Notes under the pieces: generated by a model
Seen by the model: the letters and a program-made list of their open reading frames with translations, nothing else
Told to the model about the DNA's origin: nothing
Databases searched by the model: none
Program-made: the position numbers and the translations under genes
Shown here: in pieces, positions 1 through 8,072 of the stretch
How the letters are laid out: every line of letters begins with the position of its first letter
How positions within the stretch are numbered: the stretch's first letter is position 1
Assembly (NCBI RefSeq): GCF_002734285.1
Contig: NZ_NSEA01000014.1
Span: 62,001-126,000 of the forward strand
Direction of reading: 5' to 3'
From: Fredinandcohnia onubensis
GTDB lineage: Bacteria > Bacillota > Bacilli > Bacillales > Bacillaceae_L
Length of the DNA: 64,000 nucleotides

Positions 1-1
1 A

Positions 2-124
2 ATTATTGGTATTGATCGATTACTTGATATGACACGTACAGCCATCAATATCACAGGTGATGCTGCGTGTGCTGTATATGTTGCAGAATCTGAAAAGAAA
101 CATACGGATGAAGCAGCTGCTTAA
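2..124 (+). CDS. Na+/dicarboxylate (glutamate) symporter, C-terminal end only
   Basis: Only the last 40 codons are present; the gene begins before the window. The translated end has the pattern DRLLDMTRT, then NITGDA, then AVYVA, and a charged tail ending EAAA. This matches the C-terminal signature of the DAACS family (GltP/GltT/DctA-type sodium- or proton-coupled glutamate/aspartate transporters), where the Asp and the N-x-T-G-D motif help bind substrate and cation. It is an integral membrane protein. Which substrate it carries cannot be told from this fragment. Confidence 0.75.
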   Translation: MIGIDRLLDMTRTAINITGDAACAVYVAESEKKHTDEAAA

Positions 125-130
125 TATGTA

Positions 131-170
131 CCGAAAGCGACAGGGAGTTTTTCCTGTCGCTTTCCTATTT
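131..170 (+). terminator. Rho-independent terminator after the symporter
   Basis: An 11-bp perfect stem (134-144 with 153-163, AAAGCGACAGG) closes an 8-nt loop and is followed by a T-rich stretch. It lies just after the symporter stop and separates it from yjcH. Confidence 0.85.
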
Positions 171-229
171 TTCAAGCGTTATAATAATGATGCGGATATA
201 CTTGATCGATTGTTTGGAGGTTTAAAAAG

Positions 230-955
230 ATGACGATTAATAAAGGCACTGTTAGGGAAATGACTATACATAGTAAGGTTTTAAATGAAGAATTAGAGCT
301 TATCGTTTATTTGCCAGCTACCTTCTCCCCTCTCTATAAATATAATGTACTCATTGCTCAGGATGGACGCGATTATTTTAATCTGGGCAGGGTTGCGAGA
401 GTCGCTGATAAGCTGTTTGAAACAGGTGAAATAAGCAATACCATAATTGCTGGGGTTCCTTATAAAAGCGTTGCAGACCGTCGTAAGAAATATCACCCCG
501 ATGGTGAGCAGCATCATTTGTATAAGCGCTTTTTAGGGGAAGAACTAGTACCATTTCTTGATCAGGAGTTCCCCACCTATCAAATGGGACAAGGACGTGC
601 ATTAATTGGGGATTCACTTGCAGCGACGATATCACTTTTGACAGCACTTGAATACCCTCATACTTTTGGAAAGGTGATCATGCAATCTCCCCTTGTAAAT
701 GATCATGTTTTGTTGCAGGTTGAAAGTTTTGCAGAACCCCATCTCCTTGACCTATATCATATAATCGGGACAGGTGAAACCGAAGTAAAAACAACAAATG
801 GTGTTATAGAGGATTTCTTAACACCAAACCGAAAATTACACAAGCTTGTCGCGAGCAAAGGTTTTCCTTATTTTTATGAAGAATTCAATGGTAACCATAC
901 ATGGAAATATTGGCAGCCTGACTTACCAAGGGCTCTTTCAAAAATGCTCAAATAA
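230..955 (+). CDS. yjcH: YjcH-like alpha/beta-hydrolase esterase
   Basis: A cytosolic esterase-like protein of 241 residues, of the Fes/esterase-D branch of alpha/beta hydrolases. The nucleophile elbow is G-D-S-L around Ser129, preceded by the strand ALIG. A His in GNHTWKYW (about residue 223) is the likely catalytic histidine. It has no signal peptide. The ATG is preceded by TGGAGG with good spacing. The next two genes are yjcG and yjcF, the same trio found in B. subtilis, which supports the name. The substrate is unknown. Confidence 0.8.
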   Translation: MTINKGTVREMTIHSKVLNEELELIVYLPATFSPLYKYNVLIAQDGRDYFNLGRVARVADKLFETGEISNTIIAGVPYKSVADRRKKYHPDGEQHHLYKRFLGEELVPFLDQEFPTYQMGQGRALIGDSLAATISLLTALEYPHTFGKVIMQSPLVNDHVLLQVESFAEPHLLDLYHIIGTGETEVKTTNGVIEDFLTPNRKLHKLVASKGFPYFYEEFNGNHTWKYWQPDLPRALSKMLK

Positions 956-1070
956 CCGTTTTTTTATTCTATCATTTTCAAATATTTGTTATAATTATGT
1001 TATTATTTTTCGTAATACGACATTAGGTACTTCACGTTTTGAAATTTAAATCTATAGGAGGGCAATAAAA

Positions 1071-1586
1071 ATGAAATATGGCATTGTTATCTTCCCATCC
1101 AAAAATCTTCAAGACATCGCAAATTCATATCGTAAACGGTATGACCCGCATTATGCATTAATTCCACCACATATCACGGTAAAAAATGCATTTGAGGCAT
1201 CCGACCATGAGATTGTGGATATTACGAGGGAGTTATATTCGGTATCAAAACAGGTAGATCCGTTTAAATTAACTGTATTAAAGGTAAGTTCATTTTCTCC
1301 TGTTAATAATGTAATTTATTTAAAAGTAGATCCTAATGAAGAATTACAAAAATTACATAATGCACTTCATTCTGGTTATTTTGCAGGAGAACCTGAGTAT
1401 GCCTTTGTTCCACATATTACAATTGGGCAAAAGCTATCCAGCGATGAGCATTCAGATGTGTATGGTCAATTACGTATGTTAAAAATGGATCACGAAGAGC
1501 AAATTGACCGTATCCACCTCCTCTATCAGTTAGAAAATGGTTCTTGGACCGTTTATGAAACATTTCGTTTAGGAAAGGAAAATTGA
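1071..1586 (+). CDS. yjcG: YjcG, 2H phosphoesterase (2'-5' RNA ligase-like)
   Basis: A 171-residue protein of the 2H phosphoesterase superfamily, with the two H-x-T-x motifs that define it: HITV at residue 34 and HITI at residue 115. Family members act on 2'-5' or cyclic phosphodiester bonds in RNA or nucleotides; the substrate of YjcG is not known. Length and N-terminus match B. subtilis YjcG. The ribosome site AGGAGG lies just before the ATG. yjcF follows after 7 nt, so the two are probably co-transcribed. Confidence 0.88.
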   Translation: MKYGIVIFPSKNLQDIANSYRKRYDPHYALIPPHITVKNAFEASDHEIVDITRELYSVSKQVDPFKLTVLKVSSFSPVNNVIYLKVDPNEELQKLHNALHSGYFAGEPEYAFVPHITIGQKLSSDEHSDVYGQLRMLKMDHEEQIDRIHLLYQLENGSWTVYETFRLGKEN

Positions 1587-1593
1587 TTACACC

Positions 1594-2016
1594 ATGGAAG
1601 CAAGAATTGTAACGAACAACAAAGAAAGAGACGATGCATATACGATTAGAAAAGTGGTCTTCGTCGATGAACAAAATGTACCTCTTGAAGAAGAGATTGA
1701 TCAATTTGAAGACGAAGCTACACATGTTGTCCTTTATGATCACAATGAACCTGTAGGAGTTGGACGTTTTCGTGTGCTTGACGAATACGGCAAAGTAGAA
1801 CGTATTTGTGTTCTCGCTTCACACCGAAAGAAAGGTGCTGGGAATATAATTATGCAAAGAATAGAGGACATTGCGAAAGAACGTGGCATTTCAAAATTAA
1901 AACTTAATGCACAAACACATGCAGAAAACTTCTACAAAAAGCTAGGTTATGAAACTGTATCGGGTCTTTTTATGGATGCTGGAATACCTCATGTCACAAT
2001 GGTCAAAGAATTATAG
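1594..2016 (+). CDS. yjcF: YjcF, GNAT-family N-acetyltransferase
   Basis: A 140-residue single-domain GCN5-related acetyltransferase. The acetyl-CoA motif A is seen as VERICVLASHRKKGAG, followed by a helix and the late motif AENFYKKLGYE. The start DAYTIRKVVFVDEQNVPLEEEID is typical of the ElaA/YjcF subgroup. It is cytosolic. It is the third gene of the yjcH-yjcG-yjcF group and probably shares a transcript with yjcG. The acyl acceptor is unknown. A short inverted repeat just after the stop (AGGATGTC..GACATCC) may be its terminator. Confidence 0.85.
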   Translation: MEARIVTNNKERDDAYTIRKVVFVDEQNVPLEEEIDQFEDEATHVVLYDHNEPVGVGRFRVLDEYGKVERICVLASHRKKGAGNIIMQRIEDIAKERGISKLKLNAQTHAENFYKKLGYETVSGLFMDAGIPHVTMVKEL

Positions 2017-2084
2017 GATGTCTTATAGGACATCCTTTTTTCATGGATAAAAAAGGGTAAACCTGCTCATTCTACCATAGAGGG

Positions 2085-2768
2085 GTGAGCAACTTGGAAT
2101 TTTTTAGAATTTCTTTTGATTTAGTGGTTGGTCTTTTAGGATTACTTGTACTTACAAAAACACTAGGAAAAACTCAAATAACTCAAATAACGGCTTTTGA
2201 TTTTATCTCCGCATTAGTACTTGGCGAATTAGTTGGAAATGCTGTTTTCGACCAGAAAATAGGGGTACTCCAAATTCTTTTTGCTATTACTATTTGGGGA
2301 ATTTTAATCTATGTGATTGAAATTATTACACAGAAAATTCGAAGGACAAGGCCATTTCTTGAGGGAAAGCCAACAATAATTATCCATAAAGGTAAGTTAA
2401 TTAAAGAACATATAAAGAAAAATAAGCTAGATATCAATCAATTACAACATCTCCTTCGTTCGAAGGGTGTTTTTTCAATTAGAGAGGCCGAGTATGCGAT
2501 ATTAGAAACAGATGGTTCAATAAGTGTTCTAAAGAAGTCTAAATATGAACCACCTACGCGCCAAGATTATAATATGGCGGAACAGAAGGTTCGTCTCCCT
2601 ATTACATTAGTAAGTGATGGCATTTTAATTCAAGAAAATCTGAAGGAAAGTGGATTTACTGAGGCATGGCTACATTCGGAATTGAAAAGTAAGGGGATAG
2701 CCACATATAAGGATTTACTTTATGCCGAATGGCATGAAGAGGAAGGCTTGTACGTTCAGGAATTTTAA
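2085..2768 (+). CDS. DUF421 membrane protein (YetF/YrbG family)
   Basis: A 227-residue membrane protein starting at GTG. Three hydrophobic segments lie in the first about 85 residues (around 10-25, 35-55, 60-85). They are followed by a cytosolic part with the family pattern KPTIIIHKGKL, then LLRSKGVFSIREAEYAILE, then LPITLVSDG. Several homologues exist in Bacillus genomes (YetF, YdfR, YdfS types); some are linked to spores, but no activity is known. The gene stands alone, with a small gene converging on it from the right. Confidence 0.82.
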   Translation: MSNLEFFRISFDLVVGLLGLLVLTKTLGKTQITQITAFDFISALVLGELVGNAVFDQKIGVLQILFAITIWGILIYVIEIITQKIRRTRPFLEGKPTIIIHKGKLIKEHIKKNKLDINQLQHLLRSKGVFSIREAEYAILETDGSISVLKKSKYEPPTRQDYNMAEQKVRLPITLVSDGILIQENLKESGFTEAWLHSELKSKGIATYKDLLYAEWHEEEGLYVQEF

Positions 2769-2786
2769 CCTTCCCTTTTTTCTTTT

Positions 2787-3029
2787 TCATATAGACTCGT
2801 TGTAGAGCAACCCTTTGCCAGTATATTGAGAGCGGATATTTTCAATATATTGGCTTTGTTTTTTCGTCATTGCTTTCCGTTCAACTTGGTGTAGATCATA
2901 GGTACGCTGGTTATTATTCAATGACACTGGATTAACTTGATGTAGCCTCATTAGGTTTGTTTTATAAGTTGTCGTCCGATGTACATATTGATTATATTGT
3001 TCATTGTTGATTGGTAATATATATCCCAT
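2787..3029 (-). CDS. Small hypothetical protein, charged and Gln/Asn-rich
   Basis: An 80-residue protein I do not recognise. It starts with MGYILPINNEQYNQYVHR and continues with a polar, basic segment rich in N, Q, R and Y; there is no membrane segment and no cysteine. The start has a good ribosome site (GGAGGG, spacing 6-7). It lies between a DUF421 gene and spoVIF, so a sporulation role is possible but not shown. Confidence 0.6.
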   Translation of the reverse strand: MGYILPINNEQYNQYVHRTTTYKTNLMRLHQVNPVSLNNNQRTYDLHQVERKAMTKKQSQYIENIRSQYTGKGLLYNESI

Positions 3030-3141
3030 GTTTTGCCCTCCATTCCTTTTTTCATTAGTTTTATGTATCGAGCATTAACATTATGTTATTTATTAAAATT
3101 TTCGAAGCCTCCCCTGTATTTGTAAGGGTAGTATTAGAAAA

Positions 3142-3163
3142 GGCCTGGCAACTTGGCCAGACC
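3142..3163 (-). terminator. Likely terminator of spoVIF
   Basis: An 8-bp stem (GGTCTGGC with GCCAGGCC, one G-T pair, read on the minus strand) with a 6-nt loop, followed by TTTTC. It lies just after the spoVIF stop. Confidence 0.6.
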
Positions 3164-3169
3164 ACTCGC

Positions 3170-3424
3170 TTATTTTTTATTAATCATTTTCGAAATAGTG
3201 TTGAAGTCCATTTTTTGGTCGCCATTTACAATGCTATTTACAATTTTATCTTCAAGCTGTTTGTTTACTGGCTTATTGGCAATTTTAGAAACCTTTTTAA
3301 TTACATTACGAACTGTATTTTCATCCTTAAAATTTGCATTTTGCAAAGAGTTTGCTAACTGGAGTACCTCCTGCATATTTACGCCTGTTTTCTTTTCGAT
3401 ATTCTTAAAAAAGTTATTGTCCAT
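3170..3424 (-). CDS. spoVIF: Stage VI sporulation protein F (SpoVIF/YjcC)
   Basis: An 84-residue soluble helical protein starting MDNNFFKNIEKKTGVNM. It shows the family blocks EVLQLANSLQ, ENTVRNVIKKVSKIANKPV and a C-terminal KMDFNTISKMIN. In B. subtilis SpoVIF is made in the mother cell under sigma-K and is needed for proper coat assembly and full spore resistance, partly by stabilising GerE-dependent events. The length is close to the B. subtilis protein (about 87). The ribosome site GGAGGC precedes the ATG. Confidence 0.88.
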   Translation of the reverse strand: MDNNFFKNIEKKTGVNMQEVLQLANSLQNANFKDENTVRNVIKKVSKIANKPVNKQLEDKIVNSIVNGDQKMDFNTISKMINKK

Positions 3425-3517
3425 TATGAAGCCTCCTTACATTGTGTTATATCGTATGACCCTCGCCTAAAAGATGTGCAAGGTCCTTGAAAAAACTATT
3501 TCCGTTCATAAATGTAG

Positions 3518-3545
3518 AAAGTACGAGCCGATTGACTCGTACTTT
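3518..3545 (-). terminator. Terminator after the YjcZ-like gene
   Basis: A perfect 10-bp stem (AAAGTACGAG / CTCGTACTTT) with an 8-nt loop, 20 bases beyond the stop of the 42-residue peptide. It also faces spoVIF. Confidence 0.65.
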
Positions 3546-3564
3546 ACTTGGGGGAATGTTGTGA

Positions 3565-3693
3565 TTAGTTATAGAAAGAAGCACCTACAATAATTAATAG
3601 GATGAATAATACTACGATTAATACAAATGTATTACCATAGCCGTATCCGCCACCGCCATAACCGTAGCCGCAACCGCCGAATCCGTAGCCCAT
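3565..3693 (-). CDS. YjcZ-family sporulation peptide (42 residues)
   Basis: A very short gene. The product is a Gly/Tyr-rich head, [20 protein letters not shown], then one hydrophobic helix ([20 protein letters not shown]) ending YN. This layout is that of the YjcZ family of sporulation membrane peptides. The ATG has a strong ribosome site (GAGGAGGTG, 7 nt before it). A candidate sigma-K promoter lies upstream at 3726-3753. It neighbours spoVIF, as in B. subtilis, where yjcZ-type genes are sporulation-induced. Its function is unknown. Confidence 0.85.
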   Translation of the reverse strand: MGYGFGGCGYGYGGGGYGYGNTFVLIVVLFILLIIVGASFYN

Positions 3694-3725
3694 ATTTTGC
3701 ACCTCCTCTTAAAAAGAGTACATTA

Positions 3726-3753
3726 TAAAATATGTTAGACTTAGTGATTTGGT
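3726..3753 (-). promoter_or_regulatory. Candidate sigma-K promoter for the YjcZ-like peptide
   Basis: On the minus strand, ACC, 16 nt and CATATTTTA fit the sigma-K consensus (AC...CATAnnnTA). The -10 lies about 30 nt before the start codon. Confidence 0.5.
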
Positions 3754-3794
3754 GAGGACATGAACACAGGGCATACGCGGAAATTCAGGAGACA

Positions 3795-4022
3795 TTACCT
3801 ATCTAATTTTTTATCTAACTCTTGTTGCTTTTTAGAAAACCATTGTTCCAGCTTTTCCATTCTTGTTTCAAGCTCTTTTTCGAATTCTCCCGCCTGCCTA
3901 TCTAACTGATTTAATCCCTTGTCTGTTTCGGCAGACCACTTATCTAACTTACCTTTCGCCTCATCATGGTCTTTGTAGTAATCCGCAACAAAACGTTCAA
4001 TCTCTTTATCAAATTTGCTCAA
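3795..4022 (-). CDS. Small coiled-coil protein, unknown function
   Basis: A 75-residue, highly charged protein predicted to be all helix. The C-terminal half (about residues 38-75) has heptad-like spacing with many E, K and L residues and ends KKQQELDKKLDR. No cysteines or membrane segments are present. I do not recognise the family. The ribosome site GGAGGTGTGG precedes the ATG. It lies between AprX and the YjcZ-like peptide. Confidence 0.6.
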   Translation of the reverse strand: MSKFDKEIERFVADYYKDHDEAKGKLDKWSAETDKGLNQLDRQAGEFEKELETRMEKLEQWFSKKQQELDKKLDR

Positions 4023-4052
4023 AATACCACACCTCCAAGTACTATATAAAAT

Positions 4053-4085
4053 GATAAAAACAGGCTACCTGCGCCTGTTTTTATC
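4053..4085 (-). terminator. Terminator of aprX
   Basis: A 13-bp perfect inverted repeat (GATAAAAACAGGC / GCCTGTTTTTATC) with a 7-nt loop, directly after the aprX stop. The A/T-rich lower stem would allow function on both strands. Confidence 0.75.
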
Positions 4086-4093
4086 AAATCAAT

Positions 4094-5425
4094 TTACTTG
4101 ATTGAGTTTTGTGCATTAATATAGCCAGCACCATACGTGTTGTAATCAATGCCCTTCCATTTATCTGCACCTTTTAGTAGTTCCTTTTTTATATCATCAG
4201 GAGTAAAGCTTTTATTCTGTTTTTTCTTGTTTTCAATCATTAATGCTACAACACCGGCACAGAATGGGGTAGCCATCGAAGTACCAGATAAGGTGATATA
4301 ATGTTCATCAACCCTACTTGCTTTTTGGAACTTATCCAGATATGAGTTAGGAGATCGTAGTGAAACGATATTTACACCTGGAGCTACAATATCTGGCTTA
4401 GGAACATTATAAATTGTCGGTCCTCTACTTGAAAATTCTGCGATTGTATCATCTGCTCGCTCATCTAGTGTATTTTTATCATCAAGTGCTCCAACCGTAA
4501 TAACTTTATCGCTAATACCGGGACTTGCAATTGTATTAGGTTCATCGCCTTCATTTCCTGCTGCCACACATACGACGATTCCACTGTCCCATGCTTTTTC
4601 TACGACTTGTACCATTGGATCAGCATCTTCATTATTTAACCTCTGTGCTGTTGCACCAAGCGACATAGAGATAATATCGATTTTGGGTTTGCTCGGATCC
4701 TGATTATTTAGGATACACCACTCAACACCCTTCATTACTGTATCGAGTGAACCAGATCCTAGTTTATTTAATACTTTTACACCAACCACATTTGCTTTAT
4801 GTGCAGGTGCCTTATATTTTCCTCCAGAAGCCATCCCATTGCCAACTGCATCACCCGCACAATGGGTACCATGTCCATTATCATCATAAGGCTCCACCTG
4901 ACCACTCACCAAATCTTCAAACCCGATAATTCTTCCTTCCAGATCTTGATGTGGATAAATTCCAGTATCGATAACTGCTACTGTTACACCTTCACCTGTA
5001 AGCTCAATTCCATTTCGAACAACTTGATCTGCTCTTCCCGCTGGAGTCGCAACATTTAACAGAGCTTTTACTTCCGAATTTAGATAAACTCGTTTTACAT
5101 TTATACATGTTTGTAAAAGTTCCTCTAAACCAGCAGCTGTAACGGTTGCTGAACAACTTGGAATGGTTTTAAATTCATAATCAATACTGCACCCATAATG
5201 ACGTTTCATCACTGCCTTTACATTGTCCTTAACTTCATTTTGATCGGTGTACTCGATGATTACTTTAAATTTCCTAGTTTTCTTAATTACTTTTTCGAGT
5301 GTTTTGTGCAAAAAACATGGTGTCCATTTAAAGGGGCGATATAAATTCACTAGATTTTTTCTGAGGTTTTTGTCCATTTTTGAACCATAATTCCTTGTAA
5401 ATTGAACCATTGAAAATCCAAACAA
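4094..5425 (-). CDS. aprX: Intracellular subtilisin-like serine protease AprX
   Basis: A 443-residue peptidase of family S8. The catalytic triad is Asp153 (VAVIDTG), His185 (GHGTHCAG) and Ser383 (SGTSMATP), with the oxyanion Asn in AAGNEG. There is no signal peptide, and the N-terminal region (MFGFSMV.., PFKWTPCFLHK) is that of AprX, an intracellular subtilase. The start is a TTG placed 8 nt after AAGGAGG. This gives the same N-terminus as B. subtilis AprX, whereas the GTG at 5434 overlaps the ribosome site. The family works in the cytoplasm in stationary phase; it is not essential. It is a single-gene unit. Confidence 0.9.
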   Translation of the reverse strand: MFGFSMVQFTRNYGSKMDKNLRKNLVNLYRPFKWTPCFLHKTLEKVIKKTRKFKVIIEYTDQNEVKDNVKAVMKRHYGCSIDYEFKTIPSCSATVTAAGLEELLQTCINVKRVYLNSEVKALLNVATPAGRADQVVRNGIELTGEGVTVAVIDTGIYPHQDLEGRIIGFEDLVSGQVEPYDDNGHGTHCAGDAVGNGMASGGKYKAPAHKANVVGVKVLNKLGSGSLDTVMKGVEWCILNNQDPSKPKIDIISMSLGATAQRLNNEDADPMVQVVEKAWDSGIVVCVAAGNEGDEPNTIASPGISDKVITVGALDDKNTLDERADDTIAEFSSRGPTIYNVPKPDIVAPGVNIVSLRSPNSYLDKFQKASRVDEHYITLSGTSMATPFCAGVVALMIENKKKQNKSFTPDDIKKELLKGADKWKGIDYNTYGAGYINAQNSIK

Positions 5426-5576
5426 TTCTCTCACCTCCTTAATTTCTATTAGTTAATGTATGAAAGGTGAGAGAGATTTGAAGCGGTGTTTGTCCAATTA
5501 CAACCGCCTATTTTTCTTGTATTCATACACCTTTATAGACTTGCACTTCTTTTTAATTTAATGTCTCTTTAAAATA

Positions 5577-5604
5577 AAAAAACAGGCAAAATCAGCCTGT
5601 TTTA
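5577..5604 (-). terminator. Terminator of the nonulosonic acid operon
   Basis: A 9-bp stem (AAAACAGGC / GCCTGTTTT) with a 7-nt loop, followed on the minus strand by a run of T. It lies about 23 nt after the pseI stop and ends the thirteen-gene run. Confidence 0.85.
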
Positions 5605-5626
5605 TCGAATCTATTTATATTGATTT

Positions 5627-6676
5627 TTATAAAAGATCCCATGTTAATGGTGTCCCACGTTTTGAATCTCTTGAAATTTTTTTCCCTAATAAACTGCCAT
5701 AATACCTTGGATGTAATCCAAAACCCGGTCTTATTGATTTTAAGTTTTCAGGAGTGAAGACATCACCTGCTTTCATATCTTTAGTAATGTATAGTGAACG
5801 ACGATATTTTTTTGAGGATATTTCATGATTAGTTGGTCCATACATGATTTCTCCAAGTGACTGCCAAGCTCTTTTTGTCTCAGTAACAAGAGACTCCATC
5901 TCCTGAGGTTCAATTGAAAATATGGAATCTACCCCACCATCGCTTCGGCTTAATGTGAAATGTTTTTCAATAACTGTGGCACCTAAAGCAACACTGGCAA
6001 CAGCTACACCAATTCCCAAGGTATGATCTGACAACCCTACCTGACATTGGAATAATTCCTTCAAATGAGGAATCGTATTAATATTCGTATTTTCGGGTGA
6101 GGCTGGATACGAGCTTGTGCATTTTAACAAAATAATATCTTTACATCCCGCTTCTCTTGCTGATCTCACTGCCTCTTCGATTTCTGCTACTGTAGCCAAA
6201 CCTGTTGAAATGATCATAGGCTTACCTGTTGAAGCTACCTTTTTTATCAATGGAATATCATTGACTTCAAACGATGCGATTTTATAAAAGGGGACTCCTA
6301 ATTCTTCCAAAAACTCAACTGCAGTTTCATCGAACGGAGTACTAAACGGAATTATATCCAACTCTCTACATTTTTCAAAAATTGGTTTATGCCACTCCCA
6401 TGGGGTATATGCCTGTTGATAAAGACTGTATAATGAATTTCCGTTCCAAATGCTGTCTGAATCATTTATATAAAAATCGCTGTTTTCGACATTAAGTGTC
6501 ATTGTATCTGCAGTATACGTTTGAATTTTCAAAGCATGTACGCCTGACTTAGCTGCTGCTTCTACTATCTTTAAAGCTCGATCTAACGACTGATTATGAT
6601 TTCCAGACATTTCTGCAATAATGAACGGAGAATGGGTGGACCCAACTAATCTTCCTCCTAGACTTATCTCCTTCAT
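5627..6676 (-). CDS. pseI: Pseudaminic acid synthase (PseI, NeuB family)
   Basis: A 349-residue cytosolic enzyme that condenses a 2,4-diacetamido-trideoxy-hexose with phosphoenolpyruvate to make the nine-carbon acid. The NeuB TIM barrel covers about residues 15-265 (IIAEMSGNHNQSLDRA, ALKIQTYTADTM, STPFDETAVEFLEE, GLSDHTLG, EKHFTLSR). An antifreeze-like SAF domain follows (about 285-345). The opening IAEMSGNH and the word TADTMTLN are characteristic of PseI rather than sialic or legionaminic acid synthases. It is the last gene of the operon. The substrate may carry N-formyl groups (see its neighbours). Confidence 0.88.
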   Translation of the reverse strand: MKEISLGGRLVGSTHSPFIIAEMSGNHNQSLDRALKIVEAAAKSGVHALKIQTYTADTMTLNVENSDFYINDSDSIWNGNSLYSLYQQAYTPWEWHKPIFEKCRELDIIPFSTPFDETAVEFLEELGVPFYKIASFEVNDIPLIKKVASTGKPMIISTGLATVAEIEEAVRSAREAGCKDIILLKCTSSYPASPENTNINTIPHLKELFQCQVGLSDHTLGIGVAVASVALGATVIEKHFTLSRSDGGVDSIFSIEPQEMESLVTETKRAWQSLGEIMYGPTNHEISSKKYRRSLYITKDMKAGDVFTPENLKSIRPGFGLHPRYYGSLLGKKISRDSKRGTPLTWDLL

Positions 6677-6696
6677 AAAGATCCTCCCTCTCTTTA

Positions 6697-7392
6697 TTAT
6701 GATTGAATTTTCCGTCCTAAAAGAAAAGCTTCAGCAGCCTGTTTACCTATATTCGCCCCTCGCCAACAGGCTTGGTATTCTAATGCTTTTATAGAACGAG
6801 CATGTGGCCATTCTCTCATCTCATAATCATAAGCCTGCAACGATTTTAATTTTAAAGACAATGTGTCTGTAATATCTACATACCAATTAGGTACAAATGG
6901 CGGTGCTGAGCCTGTTGTCATCCACTCCGTGCTTGAGGCTGTTTCAAAAAATAAAAGTTCCTCGACAAAGTTATTTTGAGGGAAAGGGCGGCAGGCTGTA
7001 ATAACGGCTTCATGAATACGTCGGTGATCAATATTAACATCGCCTATATGGTGCGTGTAGATAATATTAGGTTTAATCTCATTTATAAGCTCCTCAACTA
7101 TTTTGATAAGATCTAAACGATTTAGTGAATCTAAACGATTATCAGGTAAGTCTATTAATTTCAGGGAATGTACACCTAAGATTTCATTAGCCCTTTTCGC
7201 TGCAATACCTAATTCAGATAATTCTTCTTTATGCGCGTTACGATTTCTTGTTTTATCTCTACTTGTAATACCTTCAGCAAGAATAACAGTATGAACTTTA
7301 TCTCCCTCTTTTACATGCCTTGCAATTGTTCCTCCACACCCCAACACCTCGTCATCTGGATGTGCTGCAATCACTAATACTGTCTTAATCAT
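6697..7392 (-). CDS. PIG-L/LmbE-type N-deacetylase
   Basis: A 231-residue zinc-dependent deacetylase of the PIG-L family. The metal and catalytic motif HPDDE is at residues 11-15, and a second metal-binding block THHIGDVNIDHRRIH is near residue 118. The family removes N-acetyl groups from amino sugars. Its ATG overlaps the stop of the formyltransferase gene by 4 nt (ATGA), so the two are translationally coupled. A likely combined job is to remove an acetyl group and let the partner put on a formyl group. It is not part of the standard pseudaminic acid pathway. Confidence 0.85.
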   Translation of the reverse strand: MIKTVLVIAAHPDDEVLGCGGTIARHVKEGDKVHTVILAEGITSRDKTRNRNAHKEELSELGIAAKRANEILGVHSLKLIDLPDNRLDSLNRLDLIKIVEELINEIKPNIIYTHHIGDVNIDHRRIHEAVITACRPFPQNNFVEELLFFETASSTEWMTTGSAPPFVPNWYVDITDTLSLKLKSLQAYDYEMREWPHARSIKALEYQACWRGANIGKQAAEAFLLGRKIQS

Positions 7393-8072
7393 GTAACATC
7401 CTTCCTTTTTCTTATTTTTACATCTGCATGTATGTGATCATGTTTTAAAGAACATCTTTCAAACTCTAATCTAAATTCCCCTAATTCTATAAAAGCTTTC
7501 GGATAGCCATCTGCATCTAACATTCTTATATTATCAAAAACTTGTTCTATTGTTTTTAATTGGCTAATATCCCCATCTTTAGGCTTTCTTCTCTTAAAAA
7601 AGACTGGGTCACCTTCCTGCATTATTGGGGTAGGCTGATGATCGATGATATAAATAATCATTTCTTTTATTATTTTGGCAGCACGCATGTATATCTCTTC
7701 AGCATTACCAAATAAAGATAATGGTTTCTTAATATAAACCGGTCCAGCATCTAATTCCTTCTCACACTTCAATGCAGTAATTTTTGTTTCATAAATACCT
7801 CGACTGATCAGATTTTGTAATGGGCTCCCTCCTCTTCCATAAGGAAGGTCAGTCATATGGAAAATAACACTTTCAAAGTGTTCATATATTTCGGAGGGGA
7901 TTATAAAAGACCAATGAAGAAAAAAGACATACCTTGGATTTATTTCAAGTAGTTTTTCCTTTTGCAAGTCTTCTTTCTTATCTATCCAATAAACCTCATG
8001 TTCTAACTCATTAGATAATTCTTGGAATACCGAGTGATACCGCTCGTGATTAGCAACTATAACTATCTTCAT
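7389..8072 (-). CDS. Sugar N-formyltransferase-like protein
   Basis: About 227 residues with the fold and motifs of 10-formyl-THF-dependent formyltransferases (Fmt/ArnA/WlaRD type). HMTDLPYGRGGSP corresponds to the substrate-loop signature HPSLLPxYRGxxP, and ELDAGPVYIKKPL to the loop carrying the catalytic Asp. The ATG at 8072 fits the ribosome site AAAGGG, although earlier in-frame codons (8078, 8081) are possible. The gene overlaps the end of pseH by about 23 nt and the start of the PIG-L gene by 4 nt. Its acceptor is probably an amino group of the nonulosonic acid or its precursor. Confidence 0.8.
   Translation of the reverse strand: MKIVIVANHERYHSVFQELSNELEHEVYWIDKKEDLQKEKLLEINPRYVFFLHWSFIIPSEIYEHFESVIFHMTDLPYGRGGSPLQNLISRGIYETKITALKCEKELDAGPVYIKKPLSLFGNAEEIYMRAAKIIKEMIIYIIDHQPTPIMQEGDPVFFKRRKPKDGDISQLKTIEQVFDNIRMLDADGYPKAFIELGEFRLEFERCSLKHDHIHADVKIRKRKDVT

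Noticed and set aside
846-1049. Possible extra gene overlapping the end of yjcH
   Set aside because: No ribosome site, it overlaps a conserved gene in another frame, and the composition is that of a shadow frame.
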